DNA from: Methylobacterium sp. Leaf123
GTDB taxonomy: Bacteria > Pseudomonadota > Alphaproteobacteria > Rhizobiales > Beijerinckiaceae
Length of the DNA: 64,000 nt
Direction of reading: 5' to 3'
Assembly: GCF_001423405.1 (NCBI RefSeq)
Contig: NZ_LMNS01000038.1
Span: forward strand, 428,752-492,751
Shown: positions 27,176 through 35,849 of the stretch, one piece after another
Layout of the letters: every line of letters begins with the position of its first letter
Position numbering within the stretch: position 1 is the first letter of the stretch
Program-made: the position numbers and the translations under genes
Notes under the pieces: model-generated
What the model saw: the letters and a program-made list of their open reading frames with translations, nothing else
The model's database searches: none
What the model was told of the DNA's origin: nothing

Positions 27176-29005
27176 TCACACCATCAGGAGACCGCGGGAT
27201 TCGTAGACGGACGGGCCGGCATCGGGGGCCTCGTTCATCGTCGCCGCGCCCACCGCCATGGCGTTCGTGACGATGCCGTCGATTCGGCCGCGCGAGCGGT
27301 TCTTGTCGAAGGCGCGGTTGCTCTGCCCGTCGTGCGTCAGGTGCGCGTTGGCCGCGCAGGCATAGGTGACGGGCGAGGCCGCGATCGTGATGGCCTTGCG
27401 CAGGATGCGATCCTCAAGCCGCTCGATCGACCGCGGCATGCAGAGCTGCCGGTCCTCGAACACGACCCGCGTGCCCTGTGCGTGCGCGACGAGCTTCAGG
27501 CCGGAGCCCTCGGGCTTGTCCGGCCCCATCCACCGCCAGACCGGAAGCCCGACCTGCTCGCAGGCCGCGATGAAATCGGCGATGCCGGCGACGTCGAAGG
27601 CGAGGAACTGGACGTTGTGCTCGGCGACGAGGTCCGCGACCTTGGCGGCCACGAACGTCTTGTCGATGACCGCGCCGGGAACCGCCGTCAGGTGCTCGGC
27701 CTCGACCCATTGGTCATAGGGCGTTTGGTCCCGGCGGGACCGGTCCGCGAGGCCATCGCTCACCGTCCAGTACCACGTGAAGGCGTAGAGGTGCCCATCC
27801 TCGCCGATCCACACCGCCGTCAGGGCGGTCAGGTCGTTCTTCTTCGACAGGTCGAGGGAGAGCCAACACGGCCGCCCCTTCATCTCCTCCGGATCGACCG
27901 CGCCCTGGACGGCGAGCCACGCCTCCTCCGCGATCCAGAAATCCGTCGAGCCGACCGGGATACCGAAGTAGAGCCGCTTCACCGACATCGCAGTCGAGAG
28001 CAACTGCCGAGCGGTGTTCACCTCACCGCGGATGTTCTCGATGGGGAAGGTGACACCGAGCGCCGGCAGCGCCTTCGGCCAACACGCCTCGTTCTCGAAC
28101 ACGGTCTCGCGGTCGGCCTTATCGACGCGGGCGATGAAGGTGAACGCCTCGTCGTCGGTGATCTCGCCGCGGGCGACCTTCTGATAGAACTCCGAGTAAT
28201 CCGTGCCGACGATCTGCGTGCTGGCCGGGGTGTTCGTCCCGAGCAGCATGATCGCGTCGCCCGGCATCTTCGCGATGGCGCGCTTCCACGTCTCGATGGA
28301 GCCGTTCGCCTTGAACTCGTGGATCTCGTCGGCGAGCACCGCCGTCGGCCGCGGGCCGGACACCGCCTCGCCGTTCGCGAGCGCCCGGAACATCGATTGC
28401 GTCTCGGGGTGCTCGACCTTCCAGGCGTTGTCGCCTTCGCCGCGGATGATGACGTCGCCGCGGTTCTCAAGGGTCTCTTCGTCGCCCTCGTCGCTGCCGG
28501 GGATCGGCGCCCGGCACATGGCCACCGCGTCGCCGAACAGCACGTTCGCCGTCGCCTTGTCCTGGCCGATGGCATAGATCTGCGAGCGCCGGATACCGGC
28601 CCACCCCATCAGGTACAGGCCGATCGCCGCCATGAGCGGGCTTTTCGCCTGACCCTTCCCGGTTTCGAGCCAGCCCGCCCGGAACCGCATCCGGCCGCTC
28701 GACTTCCGCCAGCCGAATATCGAGCCGATCACGAACCCATGCCAGGGCAGCGGGTTGAACGGCTCGCCGACCTTCGCGCCGGCCGTGATGCTCAGCACCG
28801 CCGGGAAGAACGCAAGTGGGTGGGCCGCCTTCTCCGGCCGCCAGTGCAGCCCGCGCCCCGACGCGTCGCGCAAGTCGCGCAGATGCCGCTCGGCGGCGTG
28901 CTTGACCAACTCGCCAGCGACGATGCGGCCGGAGACGACGTCCCGCGCCCAGGCGGTCGTCGGGTCAGCCACCGGCGGCAGGCTTGAGGAAGGTGTCAGC
29001 CGCAC
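27176..29005 (-). CDS. Terminase large subunit
   Basis: The 609-residue protein has an ATPase domain with the Walker A-like GWLETGKGQAKSPLMAAIG (about residue 110) and Walker B LADEIHEF followed by the coupling motif LLGTNTPAS. The nuclease half has acidic motifs WLSLDLSKKNDLTAL and QFLAFDVAGIADF. It is the DNA-packaging motor. The GTG start at 29005 lies inside the small-subunit gene (41-base overlap), typical of this pair. Confidence 0.9.
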   Translation of the reverse strand: MRLTPSSSLPPVADPTTAWARDVVSGRIVAGELVKHAAERHLRDLRDASGRGLHWRPEKAAHPLAFFPAVLSITAGAKVGEPFNPLPWHGFVIGSIFGWRKSSGRMRFRAGWLETGKGQAKSPLMAAIGLYLMGWAGIRRSQIYAIGQDKATANVLFGDAVAMCRAPIPGSDEGDEETLENRGDVIIRGEGDNAWKVEHPETQSMFRALANGEAVSGPRPTAVLADEIHEFKANGSIETWKRAIAKMPGDAIMLLGTNTPASTQIVGTDYSEFYQKVARGEITDDEAFTFIARVDKADRETVFENEACWPKALPALGVTFPIENIRGEVNTARQLLSTAMSVKRLYFGIPVGSTDFWIAEEAWLAVQGAVDPEEMKGRPCWLSLDLSKKNDLTALTAVWIGEDGHLYAFTWYWTVSDGLADRSRRDQTPYDQWVEAEHLTAVPGAVIDKTFVAAKVADLVAEHNVQFLAFDVAGIADFIAACEQVGLPVWRWMGPDKPEGSGLKLVAHAQGTRVVFEDRQLCMPRSIERLEDRILRKAITIAASPVTYACAANAHLTHDGQSNRAFDKNRSRGRIDGIVTNAMAVGAATMNEAPDAGPSVYESRGLLMV

Positions 29006-29399
29006 GGGCCTGCCTTGCCTTGCGCTCGACCTTCTCGGCCTTCCCGCGGCGGACCGGTGCGAGGCCGAGTTCGGCCTCCAGCACGCGGATCACTTCCTCG
29101 GCCTTCGTCATCACCGACCAGTAGGGGTTCCACTGCCCGGTCTTGGCCCGCTTTGCCGGCAAGATCGCACCGTTCTCGGCGACGTGCCGCGAGGCCCGTT
29201 CGAACTGAACGCGGAACTGCACGAGGCGCCCGATGGCATGCCCGTTCGCCACCGACAGGATGCCGCGGCCGGACATCTCGCGGACGATGGAGCCCCACTG
29301 CTCCGACGCGAACGCGAGGTCCATCTCGTCGGTATAGATCTGTGACCAATCCGGCTCGGGCGGGGTGCCGTCTCCTCCCTGAATCGCCGTTACCGTCAT
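28965..29399 (-). CDS. Terminase small subunit (P27 family)
   Basis: The 144 residues contain the P27-type pattern: DEMDLAFASEQWGSIVREMS, then helices through RLVQFRVQFERASRHVAENG and GQWNPYWSVMTKAEEVIRVL, and a basic C-terminal tail. It recognises the packaging site and loads the large subunit. It overlaps the large subunit gene, and an HNH gene lies just upstream, as in HK97-like phages. Confidence 0.8.
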   Translation of the reverse strand: MTVTAIQGGDGTPPEPDWSQIYTDEMDLAFASEQWGSIVREMSGRGILSVANGHAIGRLVQFRVQFERASRHVAENGAILPAKRAKTGQWNPYWSVMTKAEEVIRVLEAELGLAPVRRGKAEKVERKARQARAADTFLKPAAGG

Positions 29400-29511
29400 G
29401 GCCCATCACCGCAGGGGATCTCGACATCCCCCCCTTCCAAATTTGCTCTCGGTGCGACGGCAGGACCCCTGTCGGTCGCCGATCCCCTACCCACCAGACT
29501 TTGACCGCCCC

Positions 29512-29871
29512 CTACCTCGCGCGGTTCCAGGGATGATCCGGGTCGAGGGGCCGTCCACTCGCGTCGGACCCGATCACGTGGCCCCGGATCTCCTCCGCCT
29601 TGATGAGGCCGTCGTGGCACTCGGCGCAGGTGCTCTCCAAGTTCTCAGGGTCGGCGAAGAGCGTCCGATCACCCTTGTGCGGCACCTTGTGGTGAACCGT
29701 GTCGGCCGGGACGACGAGGCCGCGCTTCAGGTGGCGCTCGCACAACGGCTGCTTGGCCAACTGCTGAGCCCGCAGCCCGGTCTTCGGACGGCGCCAGATC
29801 GCGAGGCTGTAGAGCCGGTGCCACGTCTGCGCTTCAGGGGAGCGCTGATCCTGTCTGCGTCCGCTCTTCAC
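29512..29871 (-). CDS. HNH endonuclease
   Basis: The 119 residues include the HNH core: CERHLKRG, the catalytic HHKVPHKGD, an asparagine in ADPENLES and the zinc-binding pair CAECHDG with the upstream Cys. HNH proteins encoded beside terminase act with it in cleaving packaging DNA in HK97-like phages. The domain is complete. The gene is upstream of the small terminase subunit in the same direction. Confidence 0.85.
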   Translation of the reverse strand: MKSGRRQDQRSPEAQTWHRLYSLAIWRRPKTGLRAQQLAKQPLCERHLKRGLVVPADTVHHKVPHKGDRTLFADPENLESTCAECHDGLIKAEEIRGHVIGSDASGRPLDPDHPWNRAR

Positions 29872-30010
29872 GCGCGCCTTGGCTATCCATCAGGAGGTGG
29901 GGCGGCGATCGGCTTCGAACCGACAACCGGCGAGCATGAGCTTAACCGAGTGCCGTAGCCTTCCAACGCTGCCGCTAGTGGCTGGGCCAGCCGCGTGGCA
30001 TACAGGTGCC

Positions 30011-30208
30011 ATGACGAACGAAGTACCGCACCCCTATTCCATCACCATCGAGCCGCTGAAGAAGCCCGAAGGCCAGTTCGGATGGGCGCTCAGGAAGCAC
30101 GGCAAGCTGACCGAGCGATCCGACCGCTCCTTCCCCAGCGAGGCCAAGGCCTATGAGAGCGCCTTGAAGGCCATCGAGCGCGAACAGACTGGCTTCGGAA
30201 GCCGGTAG
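30011..30208 (+). CDS. Small hypothetical protein
   Basis: A 65-residue protein on the strand opposite to the late genes. It has YSITIEPLKKPEGQFGWALR followed by a helix with SEAKAYESALKAIEREQ, a two-strand plus helix pattern common to short uncharacterised alphaproteobacterial proteins. The ATG at 30011 is chosen because the part of the frame before it has no coding character. Function is unknown. Confidence 0.55.
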   Translation: MTNEVPHPYSITIEPLKKPEGQFGWALRKHGKLTERSDRSFPSEAKAYESALKAIEREQTGFGSR

Positions 30209-30429
30209 CTGCAGTTGTCCTGAAGTCGTGCCCTCTGAGGGCACGGCCATGAGGACCAGCCTCCAAAGTGGAGAAGCGGTTCTGCCCGTCTCCGTCGCGG
30301 CTCCACATCGATCCCATCAGGGAGAGTTAAGCGGGGACATTACCAGACTACCAGCCACCTCCACCCGAAGCAACCATAGCCCCACTAATATGCTCGGATC
30401 CGGTTGTGAACTGCGGGTTAGCTTCGAAG

Positions 30430-30759
30430 CTATTTCGGCAACTGGCGCTTGATGGTCTGAGCTACAACAACCAATTTTGGCCCAGCTGGCTCCCGAGCGC
30501 CAACCAAGTCCGGCTCTTCCGTTGCAAAATGAGCATTTGCGCGAATCTTCAAATCTAGTTGGAAGAGAACGTGCCCTGAAATGTCACAGACCGATAGCGA
30601 CCACGCCTTGTCGGGCCGAATTTCGAGCTTCGTTTCTTTGAGCAGACAGCCGGCATAGTGGACAGCCTCTCTCATCGCGGCTGCGAAATTTTCGAGCTCC
30701 ATGCCTTCGTCGTCGTCAAACCCTTTTCCATCATTCACCAGGAAATAATATCTAGGCAT
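30430..30759 (-). CDS. DUF6894-family protein
   Basis: The 109 residues begin MPRYYFLVNDGKGFDDDEGM and contain the family's helix (AAMREAVHYAGCLL) and the strand pair SLSVCDISGHVLFQLDL. This is the recognisable signature of the small DUF6894 proteins common in Methylobacterium and relatives. Their function is unknown. The last 35 residues go beyond the usual family length. The gene follows the NusG-like gene on the same strand. Confidence 0.75.
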   Translation of the reverse strand: MPRYYFLVNDGKGFDDDEGMELENFAAAMREAVHYAGCLLKETKLEIRPDKAWSLSVCDISGHVLFQLDLKIRANAHFATEEPDLVGAREPAGPKLVVVAQTIKRQLPK

Positions 30760-30952
30760 ACCCGTATCTTAGTAGTCGAAGCGCCACAGCACTAGTCTCT
30801 AATAAGTCCATGTTTATCAAAATAAATTTTGTTAAAAACCAGGGAACACAAATCGCCCAATCATCAATGTGATATATTATTCAATGAGCACAAAATGCTC
30901 ATCTACGTTTTGGAATGTGATCTCCTTGTTTGAGGGCAGGCGTCTGACATTT
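30760..30952. other. AT-rich gap with a 7-bp hairpin downstream of the NusG-like gene
   Basis: ATGAGCA (30884-30890) pairs perfectly with TGCTCAT (30896-30902) across CAAAA. The surrounding 190 bases are among the most AT-rich in the prophage. The hairpin lies 50 bases past the NusG-like stop but has no clear T-run, so it could be a weak terminator, an operator or an antitermination-related site. Confidence 0.35.
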
Positions 30953-31621
30953 TCAGATGATCGTCACCTGTGCGATGTCCAGCATGACAGGCGAGGTTCG
31001 TCCGAAGATGCTTAGGGCTACTCGAAGGCGGTCATTCGGAAGGATCGCCTCCACGATTGCCGGGAAGCTCGCAAACGGGCCATCTCGGACAATGACGCTC
31101 TGCCCTTCCTTGATGCCCAGCGGTTGGGCGACCTCTCCTTTAGCGATGGCATCCACAAAGTTCTGAAGCTCGGCCGGATCGAGCCGGGCAGGGCGCATGA
31201 CCAGGGACTCGATGTTGCCCTCGGGGCCATCCTCCGGCTCCGGATGCGAGACGATCTCCGCCACGCCGGCCTGTGAGCGAGCCTCGGCGAGATGATCCGC
31301 ATCCCGCACGCCGATGAAGACGGTGCGCATCAGCAGGGGCGTGGAGCGCACCACGCGACGCCCGCGGCGCACGACGACCTCGGACGTGCGGGGCAGGTAC
31401 CAATCGACCTGTGATTCCTCCAGCGCCTTGAGCGCCCTCGTGCCCATGCGTGGCAATGTGCGGGCGATGTGCCAGGACAGGACCGGGTCGATCCGTACCG
31501 CCGCAGCGCCAAGCACAGGCGCTGTGACGTTGGCCTTGGCCGTAGGAGTGCCCGCAGCCTTGCGCTCGGCCCTGCGCTGCTTCCGTGCCCGCTCGCGCTG
31601 CTTCTTGCCTACTCGGTTCAT
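30953..31621 (-). CDS. NusG-like transcription antitermination protein
   Basis: The 222 residues start with a strongly basic tail (KKQRERARKQRRAERKAAG), followed by an NGN-like domain (about 45-140, with LSWHIARTLPRMGTRALKAL and LLMRTVFIGV) and a C-terminal KOW domain (IKEGQSVIVRDGPFASFPA, then FGRTSPVMLDIAQV). NusG proteins bind RNA polymerase and control pausing and termination. Specialised paralogues such as RfaH act on selected operons. Its place just upstream of the late module suggests it drives late transcription past terminators. That role is inference. Confidence 0.75.
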   Translation of the reverse strand: MNRVGKKQRERARKQRRAERKAAGTPTAKANVTAPVLGAAAVRIDPVLSWHIARTLPRMGTRALKALEESQVDWYLPRTSEVVVRRGRRVVRSTPLLMRTVFIGVRDADHLAEARSQAGVAEIVSHPEPEDGPEGNIESLVMRPARLDPAELQNFVDAIAKGEVAQPLGIKEGQSVIVRDGPFASFPAIVEAILPNDRLRVALSIFGRTSPVMLDIAQVTII

Positions 31622-31641
31622 GCTGTTCTCCCGGCTCGTTC

Positions 31642-32598
31642 TCAGGCCATGATCTCAAGCCGGCGCGCCCTCTTGGCGCTCCGTTCGCCTTCCAAGACAT
31701 CGGCCCAATCGCTTCCGACCCGCGGCGGAAGCTCGACGCGGACGGTCCGGTCCCTGACCGCGAGACGGTGCGCGAGGGCGTAGGCCGCAGCCTGTCCGCC
31801 GAAGGCTGCATCGGCATCGCCGAACACCACGACCTCCCGCACCCCATCCGGCGGCTGCCACTTCGCCAGCATGGTCGAGTTTGTGGCCGCCCAGACCGGC
31901 ATGTTGAATAGCCGGGCAGCCGCGAGTGCCGTTTCGATGCCTTCCGCGATCCCGAGCCTCTCAGCCGGCGGGAACAGGCGGATTGCGGACCCGTCCGGCA
32001 CCTTGCCCGGCATCAGGCGGCGGGGAACCTCGACTGCTGCCTTGCGGCCGTCGTGGCTCAGGTAGGTTCGGTGCAGCGTGGCAGCCTCACCATCGGGGCC
32101 TGACACCTTCGCGACCATCGCCGGGTGGTAGGACGGGTAGTCGTCCTGATAGCGCAGGCGCTCCACGGTCCGCAGGCAGCGCGGGAACGTGGTCAGTCCG
32201 AGCCGAGCCGTCAGATAGCGTGCGACCGGATCGTCAGGCTGGATCAGGCGGGCCTCGGACCATAGGCGGTTCATGGAGGCCCGGCACTCCTCCGGCGAAC
32301 GCTCATCCGGGGCTGTCCTCATAGGGGCATCACCGATGAGCGGCTCCAGTTGCTCGGCCAACTCGCGGAAATCGATGCGGAGAACCCGCATGGCGAGGTC
32401 GGGCCCATCTCCGGCGCCGCAATGGTTGCAGATCCAGGTGCCCCGACCTTCCTTGTCGTCGAAGCGGAAGCGGGTCTTGCCACCACACATCGGGCAAGGG
32501 CCATTCTTGCGACCGTCCAGGAAGCGGCTATCGACGCCGATCATAGGCAGCAGGCTCACCCACCGGCCACGAGCGCGGTCTCTCAACGGCACGAGCAT
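31642..32598 (-). CDS. Phage primase with zinc finger and Toprim domain
   Basis: From the ATG at 32598 the protein has 318 residues. An N-terminal zinc ribbon (CPMCGGKTRFRF, then CNHCGAGDG) is followed by a helical middle, and by a Toprim domain with LGIAEGIETALAAARL and VVVFGDADAAFGGQAAA. These hold the Glu and DxD metal ligands. It resembles P4 and DUF7146-type primases that start phage DNA replication. It begins two bases after the stop of the helicase remnant, so the two formed one operon. Confidence 0.85.
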   Translation of the reverse strand: MLVPLRDRARGRWVSLLPMIGVDSRFLDGRKNGPCPMCGGKTRFRFDDKEGRGTWICNHCGAGDGPDLAMRVLRIDFRELAEQLEPLIGDAPMRTAPDERSPEECRASMNRLWSEARLIQPDDPVARYLTARLGLTTFPRCLRTVERLRYQDDYPSYHPAMVAKVSGPDGEAATLHRTYLSHDGRKAAVEVPRRLMPGKVPDGSAIRLFPPAERLGIAEGIETALAAARLFNMPVWAATNSTMLAKWQPPDGVREVVVFGDADAAFGGQAAAYALAHRLAVRDRTVRVELPPRVGSDWADVLEGERSAKRARRLEIMA

Positions 32599-32600
32599 GC

Positions 32601-33545
32601 TCAGGCGGTCCTCCGTTTGGCCGAGGCGATTTGGCGGGACTTCAGCCAATTAAGGATGAACCGTTCGGGCTCGCGCTCGGGAGCATGCTGGTGCCGGTTC
32701 GGCCAATGACCCGTGAGTTCCTTGAATTGGTGCGCGGCCCAGCCCGGAGCGTAGCCGCGGCGACGCCCGTACAGCCGGAGTTGGCCGAACAGTGCGATCC
32801 TCTCGTCGGCCTTGGCCCGCGCACGCTCGCGCTTCAGCTCGACGAGGTTGCCGTCCTCGCATCGGATCTCGCTCTGCTTTTCCGGCTTGAAGCCGCAGGC
32901 CGGACAGATCGGGGTCTTGGCAGGCTTCAGGAACGAGCACGACGGGCACTTCTTCGGCAGAGCCTCAGGACGGGCCTGTCGCTCCTGCTTCTGCCGCTCG
33001 CGTCCCGTGTCGAGGGCATCGTGGTGGATGTCGGTGACGAAGCCGAGCCGCAGATGCGTGTCGCTGTGGTCCAAAATCTTGCAGTCGGCTTTCGGACCGT
33101 AGACCGGGTGCGGCTCCGGCATCCGCAGGCCGCGTCCGATGATCTGCACGAACAGCATCTCGGACTTCGTCGGCCGAGCCAGAACGATGCAGCGCACGTC
33201 GAGATCGACCCCCGTGGTGAGACAGCCAACGCTGGCGATCACCCTCAGGTCCCCAGCCGTGAAGCGGCCAAACAGCGCCTCGCGCTCGTCGGGCGTCGTG
33301 TAGGCGTCGATGTAGCCGCAGGCGATGCCGGCCCCCTCGAACTCGGTCTGCAAGCGCTTGGCGTGAGCCCGATCGACGGCGAACACGAAGGTCGGTCGGT
33401 CCTCCCCCTGTTGGCGCCACGTCGTCACGACGTCGGCCACCAGTTCGGGCTTGTTCATCGCTTGGCTGAGATCGCCCTCGTGGTAGTCGCCAGCCACGGT
33501 GCGGACGCCGGCCAGATCGGGATGCGAAGGCGCGTAAACCCGTTG
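32601..33545 (-). pseudogene. DEAD/DEAH-box helicase lacking its N-terminal ATPase half
   Basis: The surviving C-terminal part has the second RecA-like domain: FVFAVDRAHAKRLQ, VIASVGCLTTGVDLDV and the arginine-finger motif FVQIIGRGLRMPEP. A zinc ribbon (CPSCSFLKPAKTPICPACGF) follows. No Walker A or DEAH motif exists upstream. The recognisable sequence begins around VYAPSHPDLAGVRT (33540), and beyond it the frame runs antisense to the antirepressor remnant. It must have lost about 200 residues by deletion, so it cannot unwind DNA by itself. Confidence 0.75.
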
Positions 33546-33551
33546 GCGCTG

Positions 33552-33848
33552 ATGGGCGCGACCCATCTCTTGGCGCCTGCGCAAGAGCATGTGCTCACCC
33601 CCACCGAGATCGGCCGCGAACTCGGCGGACGCTCCGGCATCGCGGCCAACCAGCTTCTCGCCGAGCGCGGCCTCCAGATCGGCAAGCGGGACGCGAAGGA
33701 CCGCGCCTACTGGCAGCCGACGGAAGCCGGCATGGCCTTCGCCCGGCTCTACGACACCGGCAAGAAGCACGGTGACGGCACGCCGGTCATGCAGGTGAAG
33801 TGGCGCTCATCGGTTCTCGACACGCTGCGCAGCGCGGCGGAGGCTTGA
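33552..33848 (+). pseudogene. C-terminal remnant of a phage antirepressor
   Basis: The 98 codons contain VLTPTEIGRELGGRSGIAAN and WQPTEAGMAFARLYDTGKKH, followed by GTPVMQVKWRSSVLD. This is the usual C-terminal domain of phage antirepressor (KilA-C-like) proteins. The N-terminal Bro or Rha part is absent, because the sequence to the left belongs to the oppositely oriented helicase. The point where both are cut, near 33545, marks one deletion that removed the regulatory region between them. Confidence 0.65.
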
Positions 33849-33887
33849 GCGATGGCATGCGCGATCCGCTCCCACCGTCTCGTATCG

Positions 33888-34241
33888 TCACGCCGCCCGC
33901 GGCACGGGCGTGATCCGCTCCAGTTCCGGGCCGATCTCGGCGAGCAAGGTCTCGCGCTCGAAGCTGGTCTGCAGGTTCATCCAGAGCTGCGGCGTGCTGC
34001 CGAACAGCTTGGCCAGCCGCAGGGCCGTGTCGGTGGAGATACCGATCTCCTCCCGCACGATGCGCTCGATGCGCGAGCGGGGCAGGCCGAGCGCCTTGGC
34101 GACCTGACCGGCCGACAGGCCGAGCGGCACCATGAACTCCTCGCGCAGGATTTCGCCGGGATGGACCGGCGGGGAGACCTCGGCGCAGGCGGCCGGGTCG
34201 AAGCTCGCGCGCAGGGCCTCGAGATCGAACGTGTCGGACAT
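33888..34241 (-). CDS. higA: HigA-type addiction-module antitoxin without its toxin
   Basis: The 117 residues contain PVHPGEILREEFMVPLGLSA and an XRE helix-turn-helix (AGQVAKALGLPRSRIERIV), then ISTDTALRLAKLFGSTPQLW, which are the HigA-family hallmarks. The N-terminal 25 residues are an extension. HigA normally follows a small HigB toxin gene, but the upstream side (34242-34400) holds a small membrane-protein gene and no HigB. It may be an orphan used as a repressor. Confidence 0.8.
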   Translation of the reverse strand: MSDTFDLEALRASFDPAACAEVSPPVHPGEILREEFMVPLGLSAGQVAKALGLPRSRIERIVREEIGISTDTALRLAKLFGSTPQLWMNLQTSFERETLLAEIGPELERITPVPRAA

Positions 34242-34274
34242 CGCAGCCTCGCCGTGCCGTGCCGCCGAAACAGG

Positions 34275-34397
34275 CTATTCGGCCGGGCCCTGGCGGCCTT
34301 GCCGAAGCGACCGCGCGTTGGCGCGCATGGCGAGGTAGCCGAGCGCCACGACCAGCACCGGCAGCGCGACGTAGGCGTAGATCCAGAGACCGGTCAT
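34275..34397 (-). CDS. Tiny single-pass membrane protein
   Basis: The 40-residue frame has one membrane helix (WIYAYVALPVLVVALGYLAM) and a basic tail (RANARSLRQGRQG). The ATG overlaps the stop of the upstream small membrane protein as ATGA, which supports translation. Function is unknown; a two-component membrane pair is likely. Confidence 0.45.
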   Translation of the reverse strand: MTGLWIYAYVALPVLVVALGYLAMRANARSLRQGRQGPAE

Positions 34398-34627
34398 CGC
34401 AGCCCTCCGAGCGTGTGGCGCGCCATCCCGTGCAGTGCGGCCGCGGCGATCAGCCAGAACAGGCTTCCCGCCACGAACAGGAACCCGAGCGTACCACCGT
34501 TCGTGCCGCCGATTCCATATAGGGTCGCGACCGTCGGACCGAGCACTCCCACCGTCAGGCAGGCGGTCGAGGCGCGATCCAGGGCGTTGGCGGTCAGCTT
34601 CGTGCGCTCGTTCGCGATCAGGCTCAT
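34394..34627 (-). CDS. Small two-pass membrane protein
   Basis: The 77 residues have a charged N terminus (LIANERTKLTANALDRAST) and two hydrophobic segments (CLTVGVLGPTVATLYGIGG and LGFLFVAGSLFWLIAAAAL). It is coupled by ATGA to the tiny downstream membrane protein. I do not recognise a family. Such small pairs occur in prophages as lysogenic-conversion or superinfection genes, but nothing in the sequence proves this. Confidence 0.5.
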   Translation of the reverse strand: MSLIANERTKLTANALDRASTACLTVGVLGPTVATLYGIGGTNGGTLGFLFVAGSLFWLIAAAALHGMARHTLGGLR

Positions 34628-35112
34628 CGCGGCGCCCTATCACGAGCGGGGACGATTCGCGCGCACCCCTTCGAGCTTTCCGGTCGGCTCCCGCCGGTCC
34701 GGCCTGAGGACGGCCATGCCCTGAGCACGCCGCCCTGAACGCAAGCGGCCCCCGTCGGTCTGGACCACCGACGGAGGCCTGTAGCCCCACCCCATACGCA
34801 CTGGAGATACGTCATGCTGCAGGACCAGTCCCGCAATCGCACCCCCATGCCCGCTTCGCAACCGCCGGCCGGTGCGGTCCGACCCAAGCCGCGACGTGCG
34901 CGAGCCGAGGCCGGGATCGCTCGGATGGCTAGGCCGGTCGCTTGAGAGCGTCATCGGCGAACTCATTCCCGAGGGATCGTCGATTGGAAGCAGCCAGGAT
35001 CAGCGCCACGCCGCTGTAGCGAACAGCATCGATGCCCTGGTGAACGACCGGCTGCGCTTCACCGTCGTGCCGGATTGCCTCACCCCACCACGCAGCCGAG
35101 AGGAGGACGATC
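34628..35112. other. Mostly gene-free stretch with one possible 43-codon ORF (34814-34945, +)
   Basis: Within these 485 bases the only frame with a ribosome site is ATG 34814 (GGAG nine bases upstream), which would encode a 43-residue basic, proline-rich peptide ending at 34945. It has no recognisable motif. The rest holds no supported feature. It should contain the promoter for the rightward integrase operon. Confidence 0.3.
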
Positions 35113-35526
35113 GTGGCTGAGCCCTCTCCCCTAGGTGCCGCTACGGCCGATCCGGTCTTTGCTGCCATCGCTGCCGCGGACGAGGCCCAGCGCACGCACC
35201 ATGCCGCGCTCAACGAACTGGACGAGGACGACGATGCCCAGATGCGCCGGGCCAACTCCGCAGCGGATGCGGAAACGGAAGCCTTCGCCCGCCTGACGCA
35301 GGTCATGCCAACGACGCTGGCCGGCCTGCGGGCACTGGCAGAGCGTTACGCCGTCGAAGCCGAGGCGACCGAGCGCTGGTCCGCAGGAGGCAGCTACCTG
35401 CGCCACATCGCCCGAGTGCTAGCATGTAAATCGGAACGCCCTTTTTGGCCCGCGGAACGGCAATTTCTTGAAGCACATCAAGATGTTGTCCGACTGATTC
35501 CGGATCGTGTTGGAGGGCCGCTATGA
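35113..35526 (+). CDS. Hypothetical protein of the integrase operon
   Basis: A 137-residue, mainly helical, acidic protein (ATADPVFAAIAAADEAQRTH, AADAETEAFARLTQVMPT, then AGLRALAERYAVEAEATERW). It begins with GTG after a strong AGGAGGA site. The last residues (AERQFLEAHQDVVRLIPD) are less conserved in type. It is the first of four tightly linked genes leading to the integrase. Similar accessory genes often precede integrases in alphaproteobacterial elements, with no known function. Confidence 0.6.
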   Translation: MAEPSPLGAATADPVFAAIAAADEAQRTHHAALNELDEDDDAQMRRANSAADAETEAFARLTQVMPTTLAGLRALAERYAVEAEATERWSAGGSYLRHIARVLACKSERPFWPAERQFLEAHQDVVRLIPDRVGGPL

Positions 35527-35849
35527 CGATCCCCACCATCACCGACGTTGCCGCGGCATGGCACAGCCTTCCGCCCGAAAAACGCGACTTCATCGGCATC
35601 TTGGTCATCGACATGGTGCTGCAGGGCTTCATCTCGGGCGAGGCCTACATCGTTGGCGAGCAGCCCGAGGATCTAGCCGTGCTCGACGAGGACATCCGTG
35701 GGAACGCCAAGTGCGCCGAGGACGAACTGCTCACCACCCTAACGCAGGTGGTCGAGGCCGCACTGCCGGACCTGTTCGGCGCTCCCAACGAAAACCCGAT
35801 GTGGTGCGAAAATCCGGGGCCGCGCCCAGGGGTCGGGCATGCCCCGTAG
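35523..35849 (+). CDS. Hypothetical protein of the integrase operon
   Basis: The 108-residue protein overlaps the previous gene by ATGA. It contains PTITDVAAAWHSLPPEKRDF and an acidic helical middle (LAVLDEDIRGNAKCAEDELL). No family is recognised. The stop lies inside the start of the next gene, so the four genes are likely to be translated in a coupled way. Confidence 0.55.
   Translation: MTIPTITDVAAAWHSLPPEKRDFIGILVIDMVLQGFISGEAYIVGEQPEDLAVLDEDIRGNAKCAEDELLTTLTQVVEAALPDLFGAPNENPMWCENPGPRPGVGHAP

Noticed and set aside
25706..28987. A 1093-codon open frame on the plus strand
   Set aside because: It lies antisense to portal and terminase genes and has no recognisable motif.
29890..30000. Functional tRNA gene
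   Set aside because: Only the T-arm fits. No anticodon arm or matching acceptor strand could be built, so I list it only as a curiosity.
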